A DNA stretch of 47,288 nt from Saprospiraceae bacterium (GCA_019694255.1 JAIBCI010000037.1:1-47288); one strand, 5' to 3'; shown: positions 13,901 through 20,623, counted from the stretch's first letter. Numbers and translations are program-made. Notes: generated from the letters alone by a model not told the origin.

Positions 13901-14424
13901 TGACGGTGAATGAGACAAACTTCGGTGAGCGGTATGTGGATAAAGGGATACTGACGACGAGCTGGAACTCCAACAAAGGAGAGAGTGCAGGCCGCCAGGA
14001 GGTATTATTCAGGTTAAAATTCCGGGTATTGCGCAACGGCATACTGAGCCATGCGATGATGATCGGCAGTGAAGTTACACCCGCACAGGCGTACAATAGC
14101 CGTGGCGAAGTAATGGATGTGGTGATGCAGGCCCGCAATGGAAATACAGAGCAGACCACAGGAATCTTTGAGTTGTATCAGAACGAACCGAATCCATTCA
14201 ACAAGGTGACGACGATCAGCTACCGTCTGCCCGAGAGTGGAGCAGTGAAGCTGACGGTATACGATGTAACGGGCAAGGTACTTCGTGTGTATTCACTGAA
14301 TGGAAGCAAAGGCATGAATCATTACCAGGTGAGTCGTGAGGAGCTGGGTGCCGGCGGAGTGCTGTACTATCAGCTGGATGCGGCCCACAATACGGCGACC
14401 AAGAAGATGATAGTAGTAGAATAA
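1942..14424 (+). CDS. Giant (4160-residue) T9SS-exported multidomain surface protein with beta-helix, Ig/HYR-like, dockerin- and cohesin-like domains
   Basis: Starts with a Sec signal peptide (residues ~1-29, ending NVNAQ). Residues ~30-850 and ~975-1500 are Thr/Ser/Asn-rich right-handed beta-helix-like blocks, each closed by the motif DIGADEF; a fibronectin-like spacer lies between them. Residues ~1515-1800 hold four ~70-residue Ig-like repeats (CSGxS...SGG..Y.WSTGET..SI...TTYTVTVT). A SprB-like repeat follows (~1800-1880), then four ~100-residue repeats (about nt 8170-9370), HYR-like modules with DNC/CxxC patterns (~2480-3750), a dockerin-like duplicated segment (~3800-3860), a cohesin-like beta sandwich (~3935-4065) and a type A T9SS sorting domain (~4073-4160, ELYQNEPNPF). 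The family suggests adhesion, gliding or matrix building; no enzymatic domain was seen. Codon usage changes abruptly inside the gene (see findings). Its 3' end is paralogous to the gene upstream. Confidence 0.88.
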   Translation: MNKYSSQSLFGGLLSIVLFLISHWNVNAQINLTATGGTLNASYTTLTDAFVAINAGTHTGTITINVVANTTEPATGAVLNASGTGSADYASILIQPSGGAARVISGAINAGVPMIDLNGADNVTFNGLNSGGNSLTLDNTTVSATSGTSTVRLQADATSNLFTNISINGASTMATGTNGGNVWIGAGAINTGNDNNTFLKCKFGPSGSNLPAKCFYGNGTTTNSTLYNSNIVIDQCEFFDFFNVAVQSNAIYMTSGCTDWQIMNSKFYQTATRTQTTAAANVAIQLASVNINNTLISGNTIGYANAAGTGVYTLSSTVATTFVGISVSTGTGAPTSIQGNTIASISNTTSSGTSTGSGVLCGIALLGGDALVGTITGNTIGVAAGTGSLVAIPSAATGAIVGINAGSTGTMNIQNNVMGGFNSTSTTASVATAVFGITVSAAALSLTVNNNTIGNATANNMVAGTFGTSTGATVAIGINATSVPTSGNYTNNTIQNFTSNGSGTGNARGIFTSTTAGATTVQTITGNTVKFINTNSALTSATSGLTAGCGIHIFPGTNSVVSNNLIFGINGLNTGAVSTVITGISIANATTPLISYNKIYDITNASTATSTTAPGVAAGITIRSGTTAVTIFNNMISLGTGQTTNTAFVGIWGNYGSSPNPVTQVYFNSIRIDGMTAAGNAQPTFGFLRGDFTATTRTVTVDIRNNIFDNARTGANNVNYAIGNNYNATVSTTGWGAGASNYNVLNAAAANIGWWTTAQTFAGWKTASACDALSYSGISVTYTNPANDLHLNMGVIPTVIESGGIAITGITDDYDKQVRPGPPGSINGGGVLPDIGADEFDGVPLDVLPPTINYTPLVSACGTSDYLLSNVNIIDVSGVPITGSLVPRIYYRKNAGSWVSQPGTLISGTSKNGFWNFTIVVSTLGGVSFGDVIDYYIIAQDVVAPTNIGSNPAGVVATDVNTIITPPAVPNSITVNPILSGNYTVGAGGSYATLTAAAAAYNVGCLSGPVTFTLIDDTYGTETYPITFKNINATSAIPLTIKPLAGKNPVFSGTSASAIILFDGADYITLDGSNSNTVNSVCPKTQASRNLTLMNNSTSTTSAVVWIQWSQVGSTINSPSNINILNCNITGNAPSTTLVGIGSGSSTISATTLGFMNNNISIINNNIKQSQFGIISIGQSAGIKNQNNIFNLNDINTPSPSNVQSTGIIAGFENVLDVSGNNISEMKLASSPDVVGINVGFSNSGFSATSPGTNECTNVTIKNNIIGSITNSGTFSAVGIGLGAANSGTNLVSNNMISGVNANSTAGDIGIGIVVGGGTGNIQIYHNTVNMQGAITGTSAASQTSACLGFTSATVPSNLDVRNNIFTNTQIGNTSATLRFASIALGYSSTVGNYAGTICDNNALFCNGAGPGTYTLGITGGVVAGTSRLTLADWRTETGKDLFSVNLLPTFVSTTDLHLTSSAANACLNQTAKGLTAVPNDIDCMTRSAKNPDIGADEFTGVTNIVTTVTENSGIPNDKKICSGASVTISVSGGVTHKWNTGETTSSITKNPTVTTIYSDTLTTGDGCLIITCDTVFIIPAPNVGFNPVNPSICSGNSITITASGGISYSWNTGDNTASITKSPTLTTTYTVTVTDVNTCTASGTNTVTVLPLPNADITPNPASVCIGKSITLTASGGGTYLWSTGETSVSITKSPVVATTYTVTVTGTNGCTAVVSRLVTINSLPTAGITPSSQNLCLGKTATLTGTGGGTYLWSTGETTTSIVVAPMVSSTYTVTVTNSSGCTATASSLVSIINPPTLSFTKVEPTTCTSLDGSINMTVTGGIAPVSYSWTGPGGYTSILEDPTGLKVGNYSVTVTSGNGCTATGSVVLNGPGTCNSGTIIADPCVCKNNATTLQNGQFDEQVKVTAGSGQTWTLVSNSGLYLTTSPPPPAAPVLIPINTVLTESPAGSGNYILNGIHVDSLGFSVTVTNGTSTLSIGSTCYYPNPTFMSLDTAYCKSAPAVTLMTKGFLGNGTNLPVGGTSTYMVDGITATQLIPANLSVGSHVVMGNFDADSVNLTNPGCIQKMTQNVQINALGTVTATRDTNTCAGRVHPGYVFSGTPVGMVSFTWRKTSAVGGAATTIAASGSGNIPVFTATNTGCGILTDTIFVTPFNTRGNCAGVVDTFLIRTAPTPTANQIRDTSMCNGQMWTPPAFSGNCTAQTIYRWVKKPGPGGTNLPGLASSGTGNLPKLTIVNAPPSCLILTDTIITTPIYPIAGSTDSCFGTPMKFIVKSVPMPVIVALPDVTYCANQTLPGFTLNSNCTVTTQRWRKTTVGGAGNSGTTIPTSGTGNIPGFTTINPGFVPRIDTIITLSVFISVGDSCVGTPDTFLITVLPTPNVFQVRDTSYCSGIKVPAFYFAGSYTGAGIKYNWTRTGIAIGLAPLSGVDSIPMFMTMNATAATVTEMFTVTPVITLNGVSCSGPVMNFKISVLPAARALCKDATIYIDNSGNATLNPSLIDNGSVGGRLSAVPSSFTCRNLGANAVTLVVTDPCGNTNTCVATVTVVDTIRPVISCKDVTINLQPGECDGRLYYVPTATDNCGVTMVIAEDTVKYGSGKFIHKGVHTVCYMAMDASGNVSRCCSKITVLGYQNATNALACEDQIQISLDQNCRATVTPDMVLTGGPYKCYEEYVVRIQLWIGGALIDRDPNTPGVQLDSRDIGKELKITIVDTATGNSCWSHATVEDKLAPVISCVSSVSISCAVEPIPANTGTPVVTENCGGYSLSYRDDATQGSCAAGYQELIIRTWTAVDAYGNRSSCVQRITVRLGDMFDVEVPRNYDNIDLPALRCDEKVNRNKDVSPHMSDYPECVDGYILDSAYWRANVGQPDIYPNRRLPRVLGWNCLDDSTNLSTYGHPSPEPVYYPQHRQWSPQNPLCWGPNRHVMWLGTGKPSGAGICRNLNMVYDDVVLDQATPGCDAGPVGCYKVLRQWTVLDWCTSTIGGHNQIIKVADLEGPQVIYPDSARVNMESFNCTGRWEVPKPWLLDNCSNTLHYGVETDYGTITGNETDGYVVLNMPEGIYNGYIVATDCCGNITKKRVVLNVVDRVPPQAVCRTYTTVSVVGNQSPNENIAKICAGDLDEGSYDNCQPHVWFKMIRMSELLGTNNGSNANNVNACNGINGDDNAVLAGNQIYFDDCSYFCCADVGTRVMVVLRVFDVDPGAGPVAPNRMTSTSSVLNGRFSDCMVEVEVQNKSVPTVIAPPNIVVSCSFWFDVTKLSNPNDATFGKVVTDLTNRRKVVTQDIVCAKYCQRNVYTGYPGYVATNTVPKPAPNQACDYYNVYFDTAHPDTKYELVWGFDGYVINSCGTPNVTITVNDLRECGQGQIQRVISTVGPNNLNVSAIQTIWVVDCDPFIVDDSHCNDAKYTDLIWPNGICTATPVTLDGCGADVSPDNPQLGRPQVVNGADDNCALISIEYKDEIFNIEPDACYKILRTWTVIDWCQYDPFISASNGRWTALQVIKVRDKNKPVVECVVGDCEPAVLNDKEKVCYGHISLTASATDNCTPQDWLSWEYKVDLYNDGKGVHGGYDTRVGTLTKTGYAKGDTVEYSHNPYADDRHNPFNASGKYPVGVHKICWFVEDGCGNVGVCCQLFTIRDCKAPTPYCATGVITVPMPTSGCIDIWAKDLDRGSYDNCTSQDKLKFYFDGDPNKTSIRICCQDFIDKKVNDELIVNVEMWVEDEEGNKDYCKTIIIIQDNNLCPNVGSAKGRISGQVMTEKNEEASPVDMRLYMNGTMMVQKIGSPYSFGDLDLRMQYIVEPERNDDPLNGVSTQDIVAIQKHILGKEALATPYKLIAADVNNSRSISSADIAEIRKLILGTISEFSKVKSWTFVPMTYKFANPDYPFEAPRTEDIHFSQTQVDESKTSSFMAIKLGDVTTNARAKNAGKIEERTNQSLRLEVDEMDLQAGQEVIVNFRGINFEQIEGYQFSLKFDNSMLSYVGIESSKLTVNETNFGERYVDKGILTTSWNSNKGESAGRQEVLFRLKFRVLRNGILSHAMMIGSEVTPAQAYNSRGEVMDVVMQARNGNTEQTTGIFELYQNEPNPFNKVTTISYRLPESGAVKLTVYDVTGKVLRVYSLNGSKGMNHYQVSREELGAGGVLYYQLDAAHNTATKKMIVVE
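6487..7335 (+). repeat. Four tandem Ig-like repeats inside the giant surface protein
   Basis: Four units of roughly 210 bases (starting near 6487, 6712, 6910 and 7120) each encode a Cys, a SGG or TGGG turn, WNTG or WSTG, a SI.K.P segment and TTYTVTVT before a second Cys. The fourth copy is written with GC-rich codons while the first three use AT-rich ones, although the proteins are close. Confidence 0.75.
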
Positions 14425-14448
14425 GAGACATTTAATAATCAAAACCAG

Positions 14449-14485
14449 GAGCCTCCGGACACCATGCCGGGGGCTCTTTTTTTTT
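14449..14485 (+). terminator. Rho-independent terminator after the giant gene
   Basis: GAGCCTCCGG (14449-14458) pairs with CCGGGGGCTC (14467-14476) around an 8-base loop, followed by nine T. One T-G wobble. It sits 25 bases after the stop codon and resembles the terminator at 1565, as expected for a tandem duplication that included the 3' flank. Confidence 0.9.
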
Positions 14486-14512
14486 GTTTCATTAATTTAT
14501 GTTATATTTGAG

Positions 14513-14520
14513 GAGGAATT
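14513..14520 (+). promoter_or_regulatory. Bacteroidota-type -7 box upstream of the Cys-repeat protein gene
   Basis: TATATTTG matches TAnnTTTG. Transcription would begin near 14526, giving a leader of about 50 bases. The only TTTG upstream (14483-14486) is 26 bases away, longer than the usual ~19, so the -33 element is uncertain. Confidence 0.45.
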
Positions 14521-14575
14521 AACCACATATTCTTTCAGGGCAACTTGATTGTTTGATTTAATTAAAATCAGTGAT

Positions 14576-17500
14576 ATGAAAAATAGGTTACTTTTCCTCA
14601 TTCTCCTCTCCAATTTATTAATCTTAAATTTTGGTATTGGCCAGGGATCTTGTATCCAGGTATCCGATACAGTATGCCTGAATGACTGTGTTCCCGTACA
14701 ATACATAGGTAACAATTCAGACAATGCCTCCTACATATGGACAATCAGTTGTGGCACAATTACGAATCCCAATTCAAAAAATCCGCATGAAGCATGCTTT
14801 TTAAATTCAGGAAACTGCACCATCACTTTGATCACGCAGGAACCCGGTGCGCCTCCTGAGACCTGCATAGTCAATGTCTTTGTAAGGCCACTCCCTACTG
14901 CCAGATTTGTTCTAAGGACTGATTCTGTTTGTCTGAATAACTGTCTTGGCTTGCGTATTGACTTTGCGGGCACACCACCTTACATTTTTATGATTCGCGA
15001 TACGACAGGCGTAAAAACATTTCGCAGTGCGGGCAATTCAACCATTGTAAGCATATGTCCCACCGTAAGCCAGACAATTGCCTTACTCGGTCTGGAAGAT
15101 GCTTATTGTAAAAATCCAGGATTACAATCTTTTTTTCGGATCAAAGTCTTTCCTCCTTTTAAAGGTAATGTATATAGCCAGTATAGCCAGCTCTGTGCAT
15201 CGCCGCCAGTAATTTCTTATCGCTGGTTTGAGTGTAACACCAACACATTGGTGTCTACTGTGTCGTGTTTTGCTCCCCCGAGGGAAGACTGTTACTGTGC
15301 CGTGCTGTATAACGGATTTTGTTATGATACAGTTTGTACGCAATTCAAATGTCAGCTGGATTGCGGTATAAACTTTGACCGTAACGCATACATCGGTGAT
15401 AATATCAAATTGAAGTATAAAGGTAACGGTGGTCCAAAGACAAGGAAAACATGGACTTATACGCTGGACAATATAACATATACCAATTCAAATGAAGACA
15501 GCCTGAATTTGGTTTTTGCAACGCCGGGCTGTTATGTCATAAGGCTTGATGTTGAAGAAGAGATTTGTAAAAGCTCATGTATAGACACGATCTGTGTAAA
15601 GTCCCGGCCTTGTGAATGTTCGGTATTCAATAAGAATTATGTGGTGAAAGTCGGACAATCTCAAAATAGCTGTTGCTATGAAATTCAGGGAGAGATTAAT
15701 TCTTCAGAATGTTTTACCGGAATAAAACTACTTACCAATAACGGCTCGCTTTCCAATGTCTCAGTCAATGGACGCGCTGGATGGAAAGTGGTTTCAATGA
15801 CCCAGCAGAGTCTTGAATTATCCCACGGATCTGGTCATCTTCCAACGGGATTCTTCTCGGCTGCAGGATTTTGTATTGCCAATGCAGATAAATACACCAT
15901 TACTGTTTATTACTATTATGAAAAAAACGGCGTTAAAGATTCCTGCAAATATCAGTATGTGTATACTTGTTCCCAATCCGCACCAGGATGTGATTCTACA
16001 CAAAGTTATCTGGAGCTTCAACACACCTCTCCACCCTCGTGTTGCTATTTTTTAAGAACCAATAATTATAAGTCCGGATATTTCAACCGTTTGACGCTGA
16101 CTGTCAACAGTGGCTCAATTAACAATATAGTGCCATCATCAGGTTTTAGTATTGTATCAACAAACGCACAGAGTATAACTTTAAGTCATATTTCAGGATT
16201 TATTCCAACCGGAGCCATTACGCCAGTGGCCTTTTGTCTTACAGGTTTTACAAATCCAGTAACGATTAATGTGCATTATCTGCGTGTTATTCAGAATAAG
16301 ACAGATAGTTGTAATACGGGTTTTCGGTTTTATTGCCCGGATGACGGTACCCCCAAACCTGATTGTTGCGACAGTACCCAGGCCAATCTCCTGGCTTTCG
16401 GAAATGTCGGATGCTGCTGGAATCTTACTGCATTCAGTAAAAAGTCCGCATGCTTCTCTAAAATCTGTGTGACTTCAGCCAATGGTAATTTTATCAATTA
16501 TGTTGCTAACAGCGGATGGACCGTTAGTCCGGTGAATGGTGGAATTTGTTTTAGTCCCACAGGAGGAAACTTTCCTTCTGGTTCAGTTAATCCGGGACAT
16601 TTCTGCATGAATAATTTTAGTAGCCCAATATCTTACAACATTAATTTCTATGATCTCAGCGGTAATATTCTAACGGACTGCAAAAAGACTCTTGTCAGAG
16701 AATGTAAAGTGCCGTCTCCCTGCAGTTGTGACAGTCTGGACAACCAAATCTTTCAAAATAGTGTGAATGCAGGATATTGCTGCCATTCATTTCTAGGTAC
16801 TATACCTTACAGTAACTGTTACACTAAAATTGCTGTCACAGTGAATGCAGGTAGTTTTACCAATATTATTCCTGCAGCCGGTTATAATATTTCGGGTGGA
16901 GGATCTTCGTTTATTATCACTCATCAGTCGGGACACTTGCCGGTTGGAAATATCACGCCTGCAACGTTCTGCGTCAATGGGGCAACAGTATATACAATTA
17001 CCGTTCAATACATTTACATGGATCAGAATGGTATTGAGCAACGATGTGTTTTTTTTGGTCAGTTTGACTGTCCGTCTGTTGGGCCAAAATGCAATTGCGA
17101 TTCGTTAAGTACAATAATTCAATCAGTTTCTGTCAACACGGGTAATTGTTGTTACAAATTTACCAGTAATGTAGCACCGTCTAATTGCTTTACCAAAATA
17201 ACTGTAACAACCAGTGCAGGGCAACTCAACAATATCCTTCCTGCCAATGGTTTTAATGTTAGTAATAATAACGGAAGTGGATTTACGCTGACACATAATT
17301 CAGGACATATACCAGCAGGCCAACAGACCCCCGCCAGTTTCTGCGTTTCGGGGGCTGCGGTGTATGTACTTACAGTAACATACTATTATTTAGATGTCAA
17401 CGGCCTTGAGCAGAAATGTATTAAAATGCAGACGTTTGATTGTCCTTCGAACCCAAAAGTGTGTACTTGTGATTCCCTCAAGGTATTAATAAACCAGACC

Positions 17501-19507
17501 TCCACGAGTGCGGGTCAGTGTTGCCACGATATTACAAATACTATTGGTGGAAATGGTTGTTTTCTGCGACTAAACATCAGTCTTAGTTCCGGAGTCCTTT
17601 TGAACCCACAAGCATCTCCGGGATTTACATTGAGCAACATTAGTTCAAGCGGGCTTACTGTTCAGCACACCTCTGGATTTATACCTTCCGGAACGACAAC
17701 CCCGCTGACGTTTTGTGTCAGCGGTTCAACTTCTTATATCATTACTGCACAGTACATTTACAAGGATCAAAACGGGATTGAACAGCGATGTGTTATAAGC
17801 AAGGAATTCAACTGTCCGCCAGCTTCCTCTCCATGTAAATGTGATTCGCTGAAAGCATTTATTCAGCAGACTTCGAATAACCCGGGTCTATGTTGTCACA
17901 AAGCAGTTTTTGACGTGCCGTCATCAAATTGTTTTATTGCGGTCAAATTTGAACTGGATCATGGCATTTTCACCAATGTCAATGCTTCACCCAATTTTAC
18001 AATTGGTAATCTTGCGTCGCAATCATTTAATCTGGGACATACCAGCGGATTTCTTCCTGCCGGGCAGTATAGCCCCGTGACATTCTGCGTCAGCGGCGCA
18101 GTAATTTATACCATCACAATGAAATTTTTGTATACATCCAATGGTGTAATTGACAGTTGCGTATTTCCTAATACATTTGAATGTAAGCCACTCGACAGTA
18201 CTCAATCTTGTCCTGGTGGAGCCTGTTTGGGAAATCGTTCCTGGCAAGCTGTCGGGGCCAACAATGGTATTGTGTATGATCTAAAAAATTACCAGTGTGC
18301 ACTCTATGCGGGTGGTCAGTTTACTTTGATTGGTGGTCAGAATGCCAGTAATATAGCAATATGGAATGGCAGCACCTGGTCTCCTCTACCTGGAGGTGGG
18401 CTCAATGGAACCGTGCGATGTATGGAAGTACACAATGGAATATTATATGTTGGCGGACAATTTACCATGGCGGGCACAACTGCTGTCAATAACATTGCCG
18501 CATGGAACGGAACCAGTTGGTCTGCAGTTGGAGGTGGCGTGACCGGTATTAATCCTTCACCTGTTGTTTTTGAGTTATTAAGCACTTCTGGTGGATTAAT
18601 CGTTGGTGGACAGTTTGCGTTAACAGGCAATAATCTGGTTGTCAACAATATCGCCATGTGGAACGGGACAATCTGGACTTCTCCTTTTGCCAATGGAATT
18701 CCTTATCCGGTTAGCATGTTGCGTGAATTTAATGGCGACCTGTATGCAGGTGGAGCATTTTTTGGTAATCCCTATCAGTGTATTGCGCGATGGAATGGAA
18801 CCGCCTGGAGTTCATTAACCGGTGGTGGTATCAACCTGGTTAATAATATTTTATATCATGGCATTGAACAATCAATTATCAGGAATGGGGAAATGATCAT
18901 CGGGGGGCATTTTAAAAACGCTGCCGGTGTGCCATCAACACAACATATCGCGCGCTGGAACGGTAACAACTGGCTGGCCATGCCAGAAGGTGATCTTATG
19001 GATTCATTCAATAGTGTCAATGATTTTATTTATTTTAACGGAGAACTTTTTGCCGGAGGAGAATATCAATCAATTGGCTCAACAGCAGCCAAAGGAGTAG
19101 CGCGTTCAGTGAATAATGCCTGGGTCAGCGTAAGTCATCCTGATGTGGTTACCTGGGCGTTGGAGACGTATGATTCCTGCGGCACCAAATCCTGCGATCT
19201 CTATGCAGCGGGTGAAGGATTCGTCAACCGTTGGGTGTGCGTCACCTCTACAAGAGGAGTCACTCAAAAAGATAAATGGTATATTTATCCCAACCCAGTT
19301 GACCAGTACGTTATCGTCAAGACGGATGAATTGAATGAATTTGCAATTGAGGTCAATGATATCAATGGGTTGCCGATGCGTCGTATGTATTTTTCCGGAT
19401 CAAATGAGGTTACAATTGATCTTTCCGACTTGGCGGACGGGATGTACTTCATACTGATCAAGGACATCAACGGGTACCATGATATCAAGAAATTGATAAA
19501 GCAGTAG
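14576..19507 (+). CDS. Secreted Cys-rich repeat protein with propeller-like region and T9SS sorting domain
   Basis: The ATG at 14576 is chosen over an upstream in-frame ATG (14549) because it directly precedes a signal peptide (MKNRLLFLILLSNLLILNFG). About 1643 residues. The N-terminal ~340 residues have PKD/Ig-like segments with many Cys. Residues ~345-1205 contain seven ~122-residue repeats built on CxCDSL, a CC pair, SNCF.KI, LT.SGHIP.G, TPx.FCV and F.CP. Residues ~1220-1540 carry repeated WNGTxWS and GGQFT motifs, a kelch or beta-propeller-like pattern. The C terminus (YIYPNPVDQYVIV to the end) is a type A T9SS sorting domain. The paired Cys suggest disulfide-stabilised extracellular modules. 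No enzyme motif was recognised; adhesion or matrix function is inference. Confidence 0.85.
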   Translation: MKNRLLFLILLSNLLILNFGIGQGSCIQVSDTVCLNDCVPVQYIGNNSDNASYIWTISCGTITNPNSKNPHEACFLNSGNCTITLITQEPGAPPETCIVNVFVRPLPTARFVLRTDSVCLNNCLGLRIDFAGTPPYIFMIRDTTGVKTFRSAGNSTIVSICPTVSQTIALLGLEDAYCKNPGLQSFFRIKVFPPFKGNVYSQYSQLCASPPVISYRWFECNTNTLVSTVSCFAPPREDCYCAVLYNGFCYDTVCTQFKCQLDCGINFDRNAYIGDNIKLKYKGNGGPKTRKTWTYTLDNITYTNSNEDSLNLVFATPGCYVIRLDVEEEICKSSCIDTICVKSRPCECSVFNKNYVVKVGQSQNSCCYEIQGEINSSECFTGIKLLTNNGSLSNVSVNGRAGWKVVSMTQQSLELSHGSGHLPTGFFSAAGFCIANADKYTITVYYYYEKNGVKDSCKYQYVYTCSQSAPGCDSTQSYLELQHTSPPSCCYFLRTNNYKSGYFNRLTLTVNSGSINNIVPSSGFSIVSTNAQSITLSHISGFIPTGAITPVAFCLTGFTNPVTINVHYLRVIQNKTDSCNTGFRFYCPDDGTPKPDCCDSTQANLLAFGNVGCCWNLTAFSKKSACFSKICVTSANGNFINYVANSGWTVSPVNGGICFSPTGGNFPSGSVNPGHFCMNNFSSPISYNINFYDLSGNILTDCKKTLVRECKVPSPCSCDSLDNQIFQNSVNAGYCCHSFLGTIPYSNCYTKIAVTVNAGSFTNIIPAAGYNISGGGSSFIITHQSGHLPVGNITPATFCVNGATVYTITVQYIYMDQNGIEQRCVFFGQFDCPSVGPKCNCDSLSTIIQSVSVNTGNCCYKFTSNVAPSNCFTKITVTTSAGQLNNILPANGFNVSNNNGSGFTLTHNSGHIPAGQQTPASFCVSGAAVYVLTVTYYYLDVNGLEQKCIKMQTFDCPSNPKVCTCDSLKVLINQTSTSAGQCCHDITNTIGGNGCFLRLNISLSSGVLLNPQASPGFTLSNISSSGLTVQHTSGFIPSGTTTPLTFCVSGSTSYIITAQYIYKDQNGIEQRCVISKEFNCPPASSPCKCDSLKAFIQQTSNNPGLCCHKAVFDVPSSNCFIAVKFELDHGIFTNVNASPNFTIGNLASQSFNLGHTSGFLPAGQYSPVTFCVSGAVIYTITMKFLYTSNGVIDSCVFPNTFECKPLDSTQSCPGGACLGNRSWQAVGANNGIVYDLKNYQCALYAGGQFTLIGGQNASNIAIWNGSTWSPLPGGGLNGTVRCMEVHNGILYVGGQFTMAGTTAVNNIAAWNGTSWSAVGGGVTGINPSPVVFELLSTSGGLIVGGQFALTGNNLVVNNIAMWNGTIWTSPFANGIPYPVSMLREFNGDLYAGGAFFGNPYQCIARWNGTAWSSLTGGGINLVNNILYHGIEQSIIRNGEMIIGGHFKNAAGVPSTQHIARWNGNNWLAMPEGDLMDSFNSVNDFIYFNGELFAGGEYQSIGSTAAKGVARSVNNAWVSVSHPDVVTWALETYDSCGTKSCDLYAAGEGFVNRWVCVTSTRGVTQKDKWYIYPNPVDQYVIVKTDELNEFAIEVNDINGLPMRRMYFSGSNEVTIDLSDLADGMYFILIKDINGYHDIKKLIKQ
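15600..18190 (+). repeat. Seven tandem ~370-base repeats encoding Cys-rich modules
   Basis: Module starts near 15607, 15985, 16358, 16717, 17086, 17458 and 17830; the spacing between the last four is 369-372 bases. Each encodes C.CDSL near its start, a CC pair about 20 residues later, a Cys-Phe, a HxSG(H/F)xPxG turn, an FC(V/L) and a final DCP or similar. The copies have diverged in DNA, so they are old repeats and not recent slippage. Confidence 0.85.
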
Positions 19508-19524
19508 GGGGATTCTTAACCAAT

Positions 19525-19570
19525 TTACCGGTCGGCTGAAATTCAATACCAGTCTTCAGCCGTCCGGTAA
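19525..19570 (+). terminator. Possible terminator or stem-loop after the Cys-repeat gene
   Basis: A 16-base stem with one mismatch (19525-19540 with 19555-19570) surrounds a 14-base loop, 18 bases after the stop codon. There is no T tract after it, so it may act as an mRNA 3' stabiliser or a weak terminator. Confidence 0.5.
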
Positions 19571-19654
19571 TTCAGTCACGTATTCATTCATTCGCTGCAC
19601 AAAAATTGATGGCGTTGATTTAATATTGACTGAATTATGGAAACTAAATTTTAA

Positions 19655-20623
19655 TCAATTTTTTAGATAAATGCCTTGTGCTGTTAAGAAATAAATACCA
19701 GGAAGGAGACTTATATTTTCGAAATTATTGTTACCCTTATTAAGATTTCCGTTATAAATTACGTCACCAAGTGAAGTCATTATCTGAAAACTACATTTTT
19801 CATTGGCAAAAATTTCAACAAAGTCGTTTATAGGATTAGGTGAAATTGTTATCTCACCCCCGAGTTGATCAATAGAATTGCTCATGCTAAGGTCTTTGCA
19901 GGAAGTTTTGTATTCGCTCCCATAACCCATATTGTCAAATGCAATAAGTCCCAACTTGTCGTTTTTAAAACATCTGATTATTCCGCCTTCTCCACCATCA
20001 CTCCTTACATCCAGGACATCAAATGGAAGTAGGTAAGACCATCGGGCGCCAATAAAGTTATAAATTGTATCTATTCCTGGGGATAATCCAAGATTACCAT
20101 AATACACAGCCTGAGAAAAAAGTTCCATTCCGGCAATCCTGGTTATGAAAGTGTCCACAATGACCATTTCCATCGAATCTGTGCGCATGGTACCTTGATG
20201 TCGATAAATTTTCCATGATCGACCCTTTACTGCATTAAAATTGAACAAGGTATCAAAGTATTGGCCGTCTTCAGAATATTCAACAATACCGGAATCTGAG
20301 CGGAAGTAAATAGGATCCAAATCAAAACTCAGCTTGCGGTTATCTAGTGTGACTCTGGATGCTTTTTTACTGAATTTACGGGTTTTAAGACCATTAATAA
20401 GAGTATCTTTTTCAAATTCAATTTCTGTAATTCCAATGGACCATGCTCCATTATAATCAAAAACCCACTTGGTATCTTGCGATGCAAATTCCTGCGCTAA
20501 ACAAATGTAGCCGCTGAATAATACAAATATGACGATGAGGGAAACAATGGATAAATTGGCCTCAATTCTTTTATTATTAAATTGCAAAAAGTAATTCCGG
20601 GAAAATAATTTTTTATGCTTCAT
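19655..20623 (-). CDS. Secreted protein of unknown function with a C-terminal T9SS sorting domain
   Basis: About 322 residues. The start at 20623 (MKHKKLF) is preferred to an in-frame TTG at 20641. A hydrophobic export segment (SLIVIFVLFSGYICLAQ) ends at about residue 45, preceded by a long basic N terminus, so the true start may be later. The middle (~50-240) is Asp/Tyr-rich with beta-strand patterns and matches the general look of Bacteroidota secreted proteins of unknown function. The C-terminal ~75 residues (ITISPNPINDFVEIF, then GIYFLTAQG) are a type A T9SS sorting domain. It is convergent with the Cys-repeat gene. No function can be given. Confidence 0.75.
   Translation of the reverse strand: MKHKKLFSRNYFLQFNNKRIEANLSIVSLIVIFVLFSGYICLAQEFASQDTKWVFDYNGAWSIGITEIEFEKDTLINGLKTRKFSKKASRVTLDNRKLSFDLDPIYFRSDSGIVEYSEDGQYFDTLFNFNAVKGRSWKIYRHQGTMRTDSMEMVIVDTFITRIAGMELFSQAVYYGNLGLSPGIDTIYNFIGARWSYLLPFDVLDVRSDGGEGGIIRCFKNDKLGLIAFDNMGYGSEYKTSCKDLSMSNSIDQLGGEITISPNPINDFVEIFANEKCSFQIMTSLGDVIYNGNLNKGNNNFENISLLPGIYFLTAQGIYLKN

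Noticed and set aside
15600-18190. CRISPR-like or recent tandem DNA repeats
   Set aside because: The periodicity is at protein level; the DNA copies have diverged and there are no short identical repeats with unique spacers.
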